From Azolla caroliniana (lineage: Eukaryota > Polypodiophyta): a stretch of DNA of 64,000 bases. The number at the start of each line of letters is the position of its first letter. Positions within the stretch are counted from its first letter, which is position 1. The stretch spans positions 8,246,001-8,310,000 of the forward strand of contig JBHGNT010000011.1 of NCBI GenBank assembly GCA_043228905.1, written 5' to 3'. Below the pieces are notes generated by a model, which was not told where the DNA came from, did not search any database, and saw only the letters and a list, made by a program, of their open reading frames with translations. Shown here piece by piece: positions 33,242 through 45,634 of the stretch. The position numbers were made by a program, and so were the translations under genes.

Positions 33242-34540
33242 TTACAGTTTGCCATCCCAAACTTGAAGAGCATATTCAACGGGTAATGTCGTTGGCTGAT
33301 CAATACGCCTTCGAGGGGTATGGATCACTTCAACTCCAAGGAAGTAATGAAGGTCCCCTAGGTCCTTCATGTCCAATGATGCCGCGAGCTGCAACTTTAC
33401 GCGGTCAATTTCACCTAGGTCGACGCCAATGATGACCAAGTCATCAACATAAAGTAAAATACTAACCGGCCTGAGTTGACCTTGCCGAATGAACAGTGAA
33501 GAGTCTGATATGGACGTCACAAATCCCATCCAACGCAATCGTTGTGTGATTTTCGCGTTCCAAGCACACGAGGCTTGCATTAGTCCGTAAAGGGACTTCT
33601 TCAACCGGCAAACCGCCGAAGTGTTCATTCCGGAGTGAAATCCGGGGGGTTGTACCATGTACACCTGTTCCTCAAGCTCGCCTTGCAGGAACGCATTCTT
33701 GACATCCATCTGATGTAAATGCCACCCCTTCGCCACTGCTACGGTTGGCAGAACACGCACGGTAGTCATCTTCGCGACAAGCGTAAAGATCTCGTCGTAG
33801 TCCACACCGTGCTTCAGCGCGTAGCCTTTCGCTACTAAACGGGCCTTGTCTCGGTTGACCGATCCATCGGTGTTGTACTTGAACTTGAACACCCACCTAC
33901 ATCTGATGGGATTCACACCCTTCGGTGCGTCAACTAGGTCCCAGGTTTCATTCTCCGCCAATGCACGCATCTCTTCCTCCATTGCGGCACACCAATTTGC
34001 GTCCTTCACCGCTTCTACATAGCTCCCCAGCTCACGCACTTCCTCTACATGCATCATGTACGCATAGTGATGCACCATGTACTCATTGTATCCGAACCGC
34101 ACAACAGGGTTCTTCTGGCGGGTAGATCGGCGTAACTGCTCATTAGCCGGTGCTGAGGCTTTCTTGGCTGACGTGGACTTCGCTCTCGAAGGCCCGTCAT
34201 CGCTCTTCTCGGAGTCGGATTCGCGTCGATCTGACTCAACCTTATCCGTGCAGTACTCCGTCATCTTCTTCTTCCCTTTTTCCTTCTGCATAAACCGTCT
34301 CCTCGGCTTCCTGCGCGGGGAATGCACGACTGAGTCTCCACTACTTGCCGGCTCTTCTTCGGTTTGGTCAAACTGACCCAGTCGCTCGTTCAATCCACTT
34401 AGCCGAAATGAAATCGGACTCTCATCGAGGGTCTCGATTTCGCGGTCATCCGGAGGCATTTCAGCCTCGCTGACCTCATCATCAGAACTTGGGTCTGGAG
34501 ATCCGGAGTTGGAGTTGAGGTTTGGAGTCGGAGGCAAGTA
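33242..34540 (-). pseudogene. copia Z RT region
   Basis: From 34537 leftwards: a Ser/Glu-rich linker, then KARLVAKGYALKHGVDYDE, HQMDVKNAFLQGELEEQVYM, KKSLYGLMQASCAWN, LLYVDDLVIIG (YVDD intact) and MKDLGDLHYFLGVEVI. The frame is open for about 430 residues and stops at 33242, where RNase H should begin, because of the deletion. Confidence 0.85.
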
Positions 34541-35760
34541 CTAGGACGTAGACTCGTCACGTGAGCTTCTTTGGTTCGGGGGTTATAACACTTATAACCC
34601 TTCTGTTTGTCGGAATAGCCGACCAAGATACACTTCTCGGCTTTCGCGTCCAACTTCCTCCGTTTCTCATTCGGCACATGCACATACACAATGCTACCAA
34701 AAACTATCAAGTGTCGTAGATTCGGCTTTCTTCCGAAATACAGCTCATGCGCCGACACTTTGTCTCCAATCCGATTCTGAATGTAGACCGCGGTACGTAC
34801 CGTTTCGGCCTAATAGAACTTGGGCAAACTCATTTCTTCCAGCATTGCCCACGCCGCTTCCACAACCGACCGATTTTTCCATTCGGCTACGCCGTTTTGT
34901 TCCAGCATATACCTGCAACTGAATTCACGCTAAATTCCCATTTGTTGCAGATAGCTATTGAATTGGCCGGAAAAGTATTGTTTTCCGCCATCCGACCGCA
35001 GGCACTTGATCTTTCTCCCTATTTTCCTTTCTACGAAGCTTTTGAGGTCCTGGAAATAGTTGAAGACTTCACTCTTCTTTTCAATGAGATAGATCCACGT
35101 GTGCCACGTGTAGTCGTCGATGAAGGAGACAAAATATCGACTCCCGCCAAGACCAACGTTCTGTGCCGGCCCCCATACATCCGAATGTATCAAGTCGAGC
35201 TTGTTCCAGCTCCAGTTACGCTCGTTGGGGAAAGGAAGTCGGTGTTGCTTCAATTGCAAGTCTTGAAGCCTTCGATAGTTGACGTGGCCTATCCGCTTGT
35301 GCCACAATTTGATATCCGACTTGAATTTTTGTCCTTTTGCGAGCATTGCGGTGCCAACGTCATTGGTCTCGAGGATAAACATCCTCCCGTCTCTACGCCC
35401 TTGCACAATAACTTGGCCTTCCTCCTCGATGAAGCACCCGAGATGCGTGAACCGGACTTGCATCCCCTGGTCGACGATCTGCCCGACTGACACTAGATTC
35501 TTCGTGATTGTTGGGACGTGTAACACATTCATGAGTTTCCCTTTTTTCCCGACATGGCTCAGGGGAACTTCACCAACATTCTTGATCGGATGTGGAGTGT
35601 CGTCTCCTATTGCGACTACTGCCAGTTGCGTCGGTTTCTCAAGGTATGAGAACCACTCCTTATGGCTCGTCATTTGGTTTGACGCACTGGAGTCCACATA
35701 CCACACCTCGTCCGATTTCGGGATGGTGTTCTTCATTGAGTTCGCCTCGTTTCTCATCAC
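34399..35760 (-). pseudogene. copia Z protease and integrase
   Basis: 35760-34930: VWYVDSSASNQM (DSGAS changed to DSSAS), KLWHKRIGHVNYRRL, LDLIHSDVWGPA and LRSDGGKQYFSG, so two integrase Asp residues are visible. Stops separate this block from 34758-34399, which holds the integrase C-terminal LRHLIVFGSIVYVHVP and KCILVGYSDKQKGYKCYN. The block with the catalytic Glu lies across the break. Confidence 0.8.
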
Positions 35761-36708
35761 GAAGGTTGCCCCCTTTCCGACTTTTTCGGATCCTTCGGTG
35801 TAGTGTGATCACTGCCGATTTCCTTTGTCGGATTGTCCGGATCCGGATCCGATTTTCTCCGAATCGGCATGCTTCTTCCAGCACTCGCTCTCCTTGGGGC
35901 CTTTCTTGCCATAATACCAGCATTCCGCAACGGATTTCCCTTGTCGGTTCTCGTCGCCTCGACTCCCCTTGTTTCGGGAGGGTCTGGAATTGTTGTCGGC
36001 ATCACTTCGGTGCCTTCTTCCTTGATCCCGTCGGCTGCCTCCATTGTGCACCGACTCGCCTCGTCCGCCACGACCACGGGGCGTATCTCCCTTGTGTACA
36101 ACATCTTGTTATCGGTGTGCGTACTCGTTGATGCACCCGCATGGTTCTCCTCTATAAGGAGCATCGACTGTAGGTCGAAAAACGACGGCATATTCTCCCG
36201 TGTGCACACTGCAATTCGAAATGCTACCGAACTTCGACACCAGTCCCCCAAGACAGATCTACACAATCACACCTTCCTCGATGTTCACATCGATGGAGGC
36301 TAAGGAGTCCCATATCTCTTTGATCTTCGAGGTGTAATCAGCCACCGACAAATCACGTTGTCGCAAGTTGCTCAACTCCTATCGGAGTTGGAGCTTCCTG
36401 GCTGTGGTGCTTGAGGCGAAAATCTTTTTCAAATTTCCCCAAGCATCCTTCGGTGTTTTCACATCCCGAATATAGCTAAGAAGTTGTTCGCCCACACAAG
36501 ACGTGAAGTAGTAGAGAACTCTGCTCGCCGATTGTTCCCAAGCTGGGAAGTCTTTGTGTGTCAAATCGGGTGCTGTGTCATTTGCTCCATCGACATAGCT
36601 CCAATATCCATGCCGGAGCAGGTATTGGTGCATCTTGTACGAGCAAGACGCGTAGTTGTTTTTGTCGAGCTTCTCGGTCGGAAGCAAGTTAACCATGCCT
36701 CTATCCAT
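35757..36708 (-). pseudogene. copia Z gag
   Basis: ATG 36708: LPTEKLDKNNYASCSYKM, WSYVDGAND, FPAWEQSASRVLYYF and DAWGNLKKIF, stopping at 36379; the rest is in other frames to 35757. The zinc knuckle reads CWYYGKKGPKESECWKK, with Cys to Tyr and His to Pro changes. Same family as the gag at 16429. Confidence 0.8.
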
Positions 36709-36797
36709 TTTGTTTTCTCTGTTCTTTACAAAGGTTAGGTTTTCTTCTCGAGCTAAGGTCGGTTGTAGAGGTTCTCAACCCTCGCGCTCTAATACCA

Positions 36798-38676
36798 TGT
36801 GAAAAGAACAACGTGCGGAAGCAACCGAAAACCAAACGTAGGAAAACACAAGTTTAATGGAGAGCTTGGACACACAGAGTACGCGGGAGAGGGAGAGAGA
36901 GAGAGAGAGAGAGTAGATTATATTATCGTCTTTGGAGGTCAAATATGACCTATGAGACCAAAAAAATTACATTTCACGTGATACGTGTCAAAGTGAGTAG
37001 AGACTCTCGATGTTCAAGAACTTTACCAATGAATGTTGCAATCGAGAGTGCACATTGTGGTTGTGAGAGGAATTCATGCAAAGATTGGGCTCGGTCGAAG
37101 AGATGTGGAAAGCATGGTCGAATATTATCAAAGGCAGAGGATTGTATCAAAGTGTGATACTCAGACTCGCGAACTTGTTTAGGGCAAAGTGTGCATAGCC
37201 GACCACTCTCATCACTTGTGCCCCAACGCCCTGTTTCACATCGCAATGCATGTGAGCTAAGTCGCATGGAAGCAATGGTTCGAATGGAAGATAACGGTAT
37301 GGGCTCTAACATGTATCGATGTGTACGATTTCCCCGTTCCACAAAGAATATGATTTTGTAGTTAGGTGCAACATGTGTAGTATAATGTGTGATGCCCGAA
37401 CCTCCACATTTGTCCCATGTCATGATACATTGGCGTTGTAAAAATGACTCATTTATAGAGGAATCTAATGATGCATCATGAAGCAAGTGTCTCGCATCCC
37501 ATCTACCAATCCATTTTTCTATATCTTGCATCCAACCGGAACACAAAATTTTGCTTTTATGCATCTTTTGGATCTTTTTGCTTGCTTCCCACGCAATTCT
37601 AGGAAGTCGATGTGAGGGACTTTTTTGAACCTTAAGCATGTATTCAACAAACCTTTCCATGGCCGTGATCTCAATGGGAAGCGATCCCGTCTCAAGGAGG
37701 AGGAGGGTGTAGGGCATTTGTTTCTTAACTTGTAGATACTTTGTAAGAAAATGTTTTTGGACATTTTCAAACTCTTTCCACATAGATTTAGGGATGCTAC
37801 CTCCCCATACTTCCACCCCATAAAGAAGAACCGGTGTCACCAAAGTGTCGAAAAGATATTTCTTGAGGGCCCAACACTTAATATCTCCAAGATTGCATGT
37901 GTTCTCAAATGCATAGTATGCTCGCTTACCCGCCTCTAACGGCGTGTAGCACATTCACTCCATCTATGATTTGAAGGAACTTCAAGGCCAAGATATTTGA
38001 AGCTTTCCACACGTTGAAGTGGCTCATTGTTGTACATAATGCATGGTTTATCTCTTTTTGGCTCTTCACAAGCATAATCTTTGTTTTAGAGCTATTGACA
38101 CTTAATTTAGTATGCCGGCAAATTTTTTCCAATGCCTTCATAAGCCTTTGTGCATCTCCTAAAGTATTTGCAAAAAGCACTACATCATTTGCATGTAGCA
38201 AAAGCATAATCTCAACATTCCCAATGGCAACTTCTTCAACACATTGATCCTTTGCAAACTTGGTAACCATTTCTTCCAATTCATCAATGCATAGACCAAA
38301 TAGTGTTGGTGAGAGAGAGAGGGAGAGAGGATCAATACACACAACTCTTCTTTCTCAAAATAATACTCAGTCTGTACATAGGATGTGCTCAGTGAGCACT
38401 TTTATACAAGTCTATACTGATTGACAGAAGTACTGACACGTACTTTAATGCTCATAACTGAGCTCTACACTAACTCCCAAAATATATTCCTACGTGGAAT
38501 ATCTTTCCAACGGCCTCGCAGTTTGCGTACCTCTACAGCTTCTCGTTGTGAACCGGTTTGTGTACCAGTTGACGCACCCGGTTTACGCACCGGTCCGGCC
38601 TAACCAATCGGTCCCAACCGATTCAGTTCTCAGCTTGCACAACCGATCCGGCCAATGTTGACCTTGCATCTCAACA
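36798..38676 (-). repeat. 5' LTR of copia Z, interrupted by a LINE
   Basis: Left part 36798-~36892 and right part ~38321-38676; without the LINE about 450 bp. The right part has CGGTTTGTGTACC and CCGGTTTACGCACCGG words. Confidence 0.7.
36893..38320 (-). pseudogene. LINE (non-LTR) reverse transcriptase fragment
   Basis: In minus sense, block 38342-37926 has SPTLFGLCIDELEEM, VEIMLLLHANDVVLFA and LSVNSSKTKIMLV. The catalytic (Y/F)ADD reads HAND, so one metal-binding Asp is Asn. A frameshift leads to 37954-36974: LFDTLVTPVLLYGVEVWGG, then a C-terminal SSHALRCETGRW and GRLCTLCPKQVRESEYHTL zinc-finger-like region. A 3' UTR and (CT)n tail end it at about 36893. It lacks endonuclease and the RT N-terminus (5' truncated). 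It lies between two GA-rich tracts sharing GAGAGGGAGAGAG, a likely target-site duplication. Confidence 0.8.
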
Positions 38677-38681
38677 AAATT

Positions 38682-39600
38682 GTTGTTGAAGGTGAAGGAT
38701 TTCAAGAGAATAGAATTGTTTTGTAGAAGTTCAACACTTGCCTTAATTACTTAATTACTCTTTATATAGTAGTTGTCTTACTAATTCATTTTCTACAGTA
38801 TATCCTTGATGAAAGGCACCAACGAGCCCTTGCACGCTTAATTTGGAGGTCGGAGGTGGAAGAATGGGAATAGAGCTAAAAACTTCAAACAACTCTACAA
38901 CGGTCGTACAAACTCCGTTTTGGATGTTTAAGATATCAAAATCTTCTTCTTTTAGAGAATTAAAACTAATGGAAATTTTGAGGCAAAAGAAGTGACCCTC
39001 TTGGAGTAAGTTTTGTTTGAAGGAAGGTGGCTATGCATCAACGTTTGTAGAGGAAATCACCCTTAATTGTACTTGGGTGATGACGTCTATATTTTAAGAT
39101 TTTCTTTTTCTTTGTGTTTATGTTTGTAACCATCCTCTTGAGAGTTTCTTCTTGATTTATAGATCATAAGACATGTATATGTTTATGTACTCCTCCTCTT
39201 GATCCTTCTTAGTATCTTGAGTCGCTCTCCTTAATTCGTAGCTACCTTGGTCTCTACAATCCATTATAATTCACAAGTCTCTCTAATCGGTTTGATGAAG
39301 CCCTCATATTGTGTACGACTATCATTCATCTCATAAATTCTCACATTTTTGTGCTCAAGGGAGGGCCAATCTTTTTTGTATAGAAGGGAGGAGGTCATGT
39401 CCTCTCTTTGTGTTAGTGTATTGTATTACCTCTACCAATGTAGTTCATGTTCTTAGGTGAAAGCACACAAGATGTTGGTGGCTTTTAGGCATCCTTTGAA
39501 CATGTTTTCTCTATTGGGAGAAGGTGTGCAAGCTTTTCATTTGAAGCATGAATTGATATCAATAGGACCAAGGATAACATGGCCGCAAGTTTGTTACCCT
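38682..39600. other. flank of copia Z, no gene recognised
   Basis: AT-rich sequence. A short + strand open stretch at 39457-39651 (AFRHPLNMFSLLGEG...) joins directly to the gypsy integrase remnant at about 39602 and is not recognised. Nothing else is seen. Confidence 0.4.
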
Positions 39601-39601
39601 G

Positions 39602-40066
39602 GAGAAGCGGTGAAGAAAGGCGTTTGTGGATCGCCACCGAAAAGGAAATAAAAAGATGTTTGGAATCAGCAAGCCGGTACTAGTGTTCCAGACCCGGATG
39701 GGAAAGATGCCGGGGAAACTACGGTTTCGGTGGACCGGACCGTACTGGATCACACGTGAGTTCAATGGATCCTACCAGTTAGGGACACTTGTCGGCAAGG
39801 TCCTGGGTAAGTGGGTCAACGGATTTCGATTAAAGCCATACAAGGGACCCATGCCGAGAAACCCATTTGAACAAGGAAAGGACGATGCCGAACCAGATAC
39901 CGGCATACCGGAAACAACAGCAACCCGATTAGCAATCGGTAACAACGAAGCCGATAAGGGGGACAAAGAGCCGGCACACGGGTTGGATAAGAGGACTGCT
40001 AACCGTCACGAGGCTGGCAAGATTCCTCATTTGGGTAAGGGTCCGTTAGGACCGGAGACGAATTAA
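39602..40066 (+). pseudogene. gypsy copy 1: integrase C-terminal fragment
   Basis: The frame gives AFVDRHRKGNKKMF, VLVFQTRMGKMPGKLRFRW and GPYWITREFNGSYQLGTL, then VLGKWVNGFRLKPYKGPMP. It matches the integrase end of gypsy copy 2 (about 51990-51700, minus). The element is cut at 39600, so gag, RT and the integrase core are absent. Confidence 0.85.
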
Positions 40067-40471
40067 CCTAATAACCAAAAATAAATAAAAAATAAAAAAT
40101 CGAATCGAATCAAAGAAATCATGCAAAGGAGTGGTGGGAACGGCCATGCAAACGAGGAGTAAAGAGGCACTTCGAAAAGGTACGAGGGGGCTATGAATAG
40201 GGCATTAAACCACTGCCACATGGCACGTAATGCTATTATAGTACACGACCCGCACACGTGGAGCCTTGAAAAAGGCGCCAAGATGCAGAGAGAAAACCCC
40301 CCACGCATCGAGACCTTCTTCTTCTGCGAGCCAAGGAGCACAAACACACACAGGCGCTTAAAGATCATCAGAAGCGAGTCAACACACACATAGCTCCCTC
40401 ACACAGAGCCTCCTCACAGAGAGCCTCCTCATACACAACCCTCACCAACGTCGTCCGACCTCGACGCAGAC

Positions 40472-42780
40472 ATGGACTGCCAAACTCTCTCTAAGGCCGC
40501 CAAGAAATGGCTACGACAACACGGATTGGAGGAGTTCCTCACAATCATGGACGCACCACCACACAAAGAAACCGACAAGATCATCAAAGAAATTGACACC
40601 GAGCTGATCATGGAGGAAGCGATCTGTGCACTACCAGGCCTTTCGGAGGGGGGCATCTATACTATTGACAAGCCTACCTCCGAACGGCTCATCAAATACT
40701 TCGGCGAGTATTTTCTGGCCAGCAAGGGCTACTGGACACAGGGCGGAGAAGATATGTTATTCTGAGAAATTGCCTGTGTACTCCATGAGTTTGATCACGT
40801 GTACCCTCGATCCCCCGTTATGCCTCAGAATCGAGCTGGCTTGATCATCGCAACATACGAAGGGATCAAGGTGGATTGGCCGGTGCTGATCGCCGACGGA
40901 TTGTGTGCGGCCCCTGAAGAACACACTCCGCTGACCGGTGCAGGAAGAAACGGACACCCTGGCGGCAAGAATGAATGTCGGGACTCAGGAGGAGGAAACG
41001 GAGGAAGAACCTACGGAGCACCTCCAGCGGCGGCCGAAGACGAGCACCGCAGAATCAGCCGGGAAGCGTTCGGACTCACAGAAAGATGGAACGTCTTTAC
41101 CCCACACTGAGAATCCCACGCCAAGGGAGGAACCAGAACCGATTCAGAAGGAACCGATCTTAGAAGCCCATGCACAACAGGCAATACCGACGGGTCAGGA
41201 AGCGGCAAGCCCCGAAACGTCAGCGCCGGTAAGGCAGGTGCCACCTTCCTCAGCCGGCCAAGAACAAGCAGAACAAGAGCGGCCAACCAAAACACAACCG
41301 GAACCCGAATGACCAACTGGTCAGCAGGTAGAGCCGGAAGTGCAGCTCGACGCAGTTAGGCGGAACCGGCCACTGGCAAGTGAACCCATCAGCCAACCCT
41401 CCGTGCAGACACAACAACAGGGTACCAGCAGCCAATGGCTCCGGTGGATAGGAGAGCAGGTGGCCGGAGTGATACTGTATGTAGAGGTTGAAGAACGAGC
41501 GCAGATGGAACGGTTGCTAGTCACAACCGATGAACTAGGGACGGCTCGGTCAAGGATTTGGTGCCTTGAACAAGACTCGGATCGGGTCACAAAAGACATG
41601 GCCAAAATGGCCTTAACCGCAACACAGATCCAAGCCCCAGTGACTCTAGTGGATGTATAGAATAAAGAAACAACCACGCCTGTACATACGAATAAGACCC
41701 TGGAGACAGAAACTGTCCCGCATAAAGATGCGGCGCAAGCCCAAGAGCTTGCTGAATTAAGGGAAAAACTCGCCGCACAAGAAGCACTACGGAGCCGCGA
41801 ACGAGAGTTGAAGAAAGCGGCAAAGGAGGAGTTAAAGAAGACTACTGACAACCTCCGCCAGGTAGAAGAAAATCTGCGGAAAGGGCATCAAGCTTACGAC
41901 CGGCTAAAGGAGGAAAAAGAAAAATTGTTGCAGGAGAAGGACAAGCTGCGACGGATGGCAGAAATGGAAGACAAAGGATTTCAACCACCTGCACCGACCT
42001 TTAAGAGCTTAGACACGGAGCATAAGCAACAACAGGAAAGGATGGCCGAGCTCCGACAGGAAGTTGATAGGGCCACAATGGCATTCATCGACGAACGGGC
42101 TGAGAATACAAAGCTATTGGAGGAAGGAGCGAGAGACTGGATGGAGCTCTACAAGCAGCATCATGAAGAAAAGGAGAGGGCGACAATGGTGTTATAGAGG
42201 TTGCAAACAACCTATTAAAGTCAATTGTCAAATTATAGGGAGTAAGAGGCGGACACGGTCAGAATCATCAAGCAATTGAAAGAGGAGTGACAAGCCGTGG
42301 AGAACAAATCATAGATGGGAATGGAACAGATCTAGTGCATCCTCCGGGCATGGCTAAACAAGACCAAACGCTTGATTGACGAGAGCTCCGTGCGATGGTG
42401 GACGAAATGGGCGCAGAATACAGTTGAACTCCTGTTGCTCAGGGCGGACGCGGAAAATCGGCGGAAGGACAGTGACGATTGTTACATGCTCACATCGGAG
42501 GACTTCACCGCCATAAAGGATGAGCTAGCAGAAGATTTCATAGCTCTAGCGGATGAGCAATTGGTGTAGGTCCAGCAACTCATAGCTCAACTGGACGACG
42601 ATCGGATGGATGCTCAAATCCAGTTTGAGAGCTATGAGCGGTCCCGGCTTAGGGAAGAAAAAGCAAGGCAGGCGGCAACGGTCAACCTCAGTGATGAGGA
42701 ACTGTCGCCGGCACACAGACCAGACGGAGAATGGCACGATTCAAGGGTTCTCTACCAGATAAGTGTCCTGTTCCTCATCG
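40472..42780 (+). pseudogene. gypsy copy 1: extra ORF behind integrase (coiled-coil protein)
   Basis: ATG 40472: MDCQTLSKAAKKWLRQHG, EEFLTIMDAPPHKET and IDKPTSERLIKYFGEY, then VMPQNRAGLIIATYEGIKVD. A deletion of about 300 bases relative to copy 2 changes frame near 40930. From 40938 one frame, broken only by stops (41313, 41658, 42195 and others), runs through a Pro/Glu-rich part, then a long coiled coil (AQELAELREKLAAQEALRSR, KEEKEKLLQEKDKLRRM) and RLIDESSVRWWTKWAQN. It fades at about 42780. Function unknown. Additional ORFs are known in Athila/Tat-type plant gypsy elements. Confidence 0.75.
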
Positions 42781-43389
42781 TCTAACCCTTCGAACATGAC
42801 GACTTCTTTCGCATAAAGTGGAGTCATAGCTTTATTGGGTGGGGTGATCTCTCTTGTATCAACACCCGAACCTTGGTGAGGCCTGCTCGAAAGTACTACC
42901 ATCACAATAAACTAACTCCTCTATCGATGGATCATTTAATATTCCATAAATTACTACCTTCTTTTCTTCATTGTTGAAGTGCTTGGTATGAACATCGAAA
43001 TAGTGTTGGATCTTGTGCTATAGGAGCCATTCTTATGCAACAAGATTCTCAAAATAGCCTTATGCATCCTATACTTTATTAGTAAAGCCATGTCTGATGT
43101 AGAGAAGGAATTCTTGGATGTAGAAAAGTGGATGTACAAAGTTTCTTACACATGCTTGCAGAAAGTTTAGAAGCATTCTACTACCTCATCATTTTGTAAT
43201 AATCACTAGCATGTCATTACTCCCATATGTACTCCAACATGTGACCATTTCAACAAGAATTGCAAAATAGGCTCTACTATTAGCAGAGTTTGATTTTGAA
43301 GTCAAATTAGAATCAACTATGCATGCTGAGTTGGCAGATCTTCTCACCTTTAGAGAAAATGCTCGTCTTGTCGCTGTAAACCGCAAAAT
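42781..43389. other. element debris with the first copy of a 110-bp repeat
   Basis: About 42900-43013 is repeated at 43990-44103. In minus sense both copies keep an open frame (HTKH...N.E.KKVV and LNDPSI.ELV). I do not recognise the protein. Nothing else is identified. Confidence 0.4.
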
Positions 43390-43905
43390 AATCCAGAAAG
43401 ACCTACATGAAGTCCGGAATATATTCGCCAAAGATTTCTCAGATGATTCATTGGAATGTGGTTGGGGCTATTTTTAGTTCGAACATCATCACCACCGCTA
43501 CAAACACGCCCCAATCCGTCACGAAAGTGGTATTTTCTTGATCATCAGGATGCACATGGAGCTGATTATAGCCGTTGAAGCTATCCAAGAAGATATCCAT
43601 CTCCTGCTCGGCTACGGCGTCGAGTATGCCATCCATGAATGGAAGAGAAAAGGCATCTGTAATTGTGACCGCTTTGAGTTTCCAGTGGTCAACGCAAATG
43701 CATATTTTCCGGTTCTTCTTCGATATGACTACAATCGGACTCAACCATGTTGCCTACTTGACTGGTCTAATCAATCTGATTTTTAAGAGCTTATCGATTT
43801 CCTCTTTTACATGTGTCGCGTAGTTCGGGTTCATGTGGTAGCGCCTTTGCTGGAGCGATCCCACAACCGGTAAGTTTATGTTTGTTGCAGCGTCTTGAAA
43901 GCAAC
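43390..43905 (-). pseudogene. gypsy RT fragment
   Basis: In minus sense: RRYHMNPNYATHVKEEIDKL, a TAG where copy 2 has Lys, then ATWLSPIVVISKKN, DAFSLPFMDGILDAV, FNGYNQLHVHPDDQE and VAVVMMFELKIAPTTFQ, followed by EIFGEYIPDFM with stops. It corresponds to copy 2 at about 54400-53940 and ends before the FLDD catalytic box. Confidence 0.85.
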
Positions 43906-44329
43906 TCAACCCCGTCGAGAACGAGCTAAGATGAATATGGGCAAGAACAATACACAAAATTATTCCGCAATACACAAGATTATACACAACAATACACAAG
44001 ACCATCACAATCAACTAACTCCTTTATCGATGGATCATTTAACATTCCAAAAAGTACTACCTTCTTTTTTTCATTGCTGACGTGCTTGGTATGAACATTG
44101 AAATAGTCGACAACATTTCTCTCTATGATAGTAACTTCTCATTACTTCCATTCTCAATGGTATTCAGACCTATGTCGCAACCAATGCTATCGTTACCTTT
44201 AGTGAATGTGGCATTTGTATCCTTCAACAATTGACATTGTTTCCTTTTTTTTTCTACCCAAACCTTTCGTATCTCTTATTATGTCCAGATAGCGTCATCC
44301 CTATCCTGATAATCCATGAGGTGTATTTG
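43906..44329. other. second copy of the 110-bp repeat and AT-rich flank
   Basis: Holds the repeat copy at 43990-44103. No other feature is visible up to the duplicated unit D1. Confidence 0.4.
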
Positions 44330-44766
44330 TGCTAAACTCTAAATATCAATCATAGTTTCTATGAACATGATAGACCTTTATTGTGAATTTAAATTTAGTA
44401 AGGGCTATTCAATTTTGAAAATTATATATCTTAATAATTTTACAAGGACATGTATCATATTGGAGGGTAGGTATGGTTTATATTGATTCCATATCCCATA
44501 TTGTTGAGAATTTTAATACGATAGGTTTGAATTTGGTATCATAAAGGTAATTTGTGTGTTATTTTCTATTATTTTAAGCTATTATAGGTCATAAAACCTG
44601 TTTCAATAAGGGCACTAAATGTTACAAAATGTAGCAAATGTCCCTAAAAATGTGTGAATTGGACTTAAAATTGGTATCTTTTCATAAATATATATCAATA
44701 AGTTCCCCCAAAGATAAAATACTCCTTTTTAAAAAGAGGGCTTTATACAGGAACTTGATACGGCGT
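44330..44766 (-). repeat. duplicated unit D1, left part (intron side)
   Basis: CTAAACTCTAAATATCAATC... to GGAACTTGATACGGCGT matches 59743-60167 closely. D1 is interrupted at its first palindrome by the family B element and resumes at 59064. See the D2 entry for its probable gene content. Confidence 0.85.
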
Positions 44767-45596
44767 TGTTGTAGTGTATTTCGTACACTATGTGAAAAAC
44801 ATATAAAATAATCGATTTAATAAATATGAAGAAATAGAAGAAAATGTTAAAATATGTCATACATGCATAGGGCAAGATTCGAACCTCATAACTCCATCTT
44901 AATAATGTGAAGCCTTACCATTACACTAACATATTATTAGTGTCAAAAAGTAGATGTCCCACATAGAAAGGTGAGTTCATGCTAAGATAAACTTTAGGAA
45001 AACACATGATAAAAGAAAAAGCTACACATGCACATTTTACGTGCATGAAGACTATAGTCGATAAATAAAAAAACGCATGACTTTAGAAAAAGCATGTTAG
45101 AGAAAGCATATAGTCTATTGATAGAAAAAGCATGGAGGGCATAATTAGAGAAAAAGCATGGATTGCCAAGACTCTCTCATCACTATATAAGGATGGGGAG
45201 CACAATGTAATAACTGGGGTGGAATATTTGGAAATTGGATATATTTCTAAAAACACCAATTAATAAACTATGTTCGTGGGATTCACAAAGTTTTATATAA
45301 TCTATCTTTTCCAATCTATATTAAATTGTTATTAGGATTCGAAATATTAATAAATCTAATAATCTATACTTGTGGGATTCACATGTTTTTTATCTCTCTT
45401 TCAATCCAAATTTATATTGTTATCTAAATATTGATTAATCTAATACAATAGATTGGTGGGATTCACGAGATTTCTATATCTCTTTCTTACAATGTAATTA
45501 TATTCTGAGTAACCTTAAAACTCTCCTCTTCCTAGTCCAAAACCCCAACGGTTCCCACTCGATTCACGCAACAATCCGGTGCCGAAAGGTACGACA
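44767..45596 (+). repeat. 5' LTR of the family B element
   Basis: 830 bp, TGTTGTAGTGTATTTCG to GGTACGACA. Contains the tRNA-like module in reverse at about 44868-44940, and GTGGGATTCAC hairpin motifs near 45262, 45390 and 45453. Confidence 0.85.
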
Positions 45597-45634
45597 CAAG
45601 TGGTGAACTCGATGTGAAAACGGGCGGCAAGGAG

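Larger units (their letters stand above)
33186..38676 (-). mobile_element. copia Z, minus strand, with deleted 3' end and LINE in its 5' LTR
   Basis: AAATT flanks it on both sides (33181-33185, 38677-38681). The 5' LTR is at the right (38676 to 36798; TGTTGAGATGC ... TTTTCACA in element sense) and is split by a LINE. The primer-binding site TGGTATTAGAGC lies at 36797-36786. At the left only about 30 bases of the 3' LTR (33186-33215) remain, and RNase H is missing, so one deletion removed the RT end, RNase H and most of the 3' LTR. Confidence 0.85.

Noticed and set aside
34747-36303. Long + strand open frames (up to 247 residues)
   Set aside because: They lie antisense to the copia Z integrase and gag, whose motifs are clear on the minus strand.
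39457-39651. Host exon fused to gypsy integrase
   Set aside because: The open frame runs into the integrase remnant in a different frame and ends at once; no splice site or homologue recognised.
44330-44766. LTR of a further retroelement (unit D)
   Set aside because: No TG...CA ends or target duplication; TATA box, ATG and splice donor fit a gene start better.
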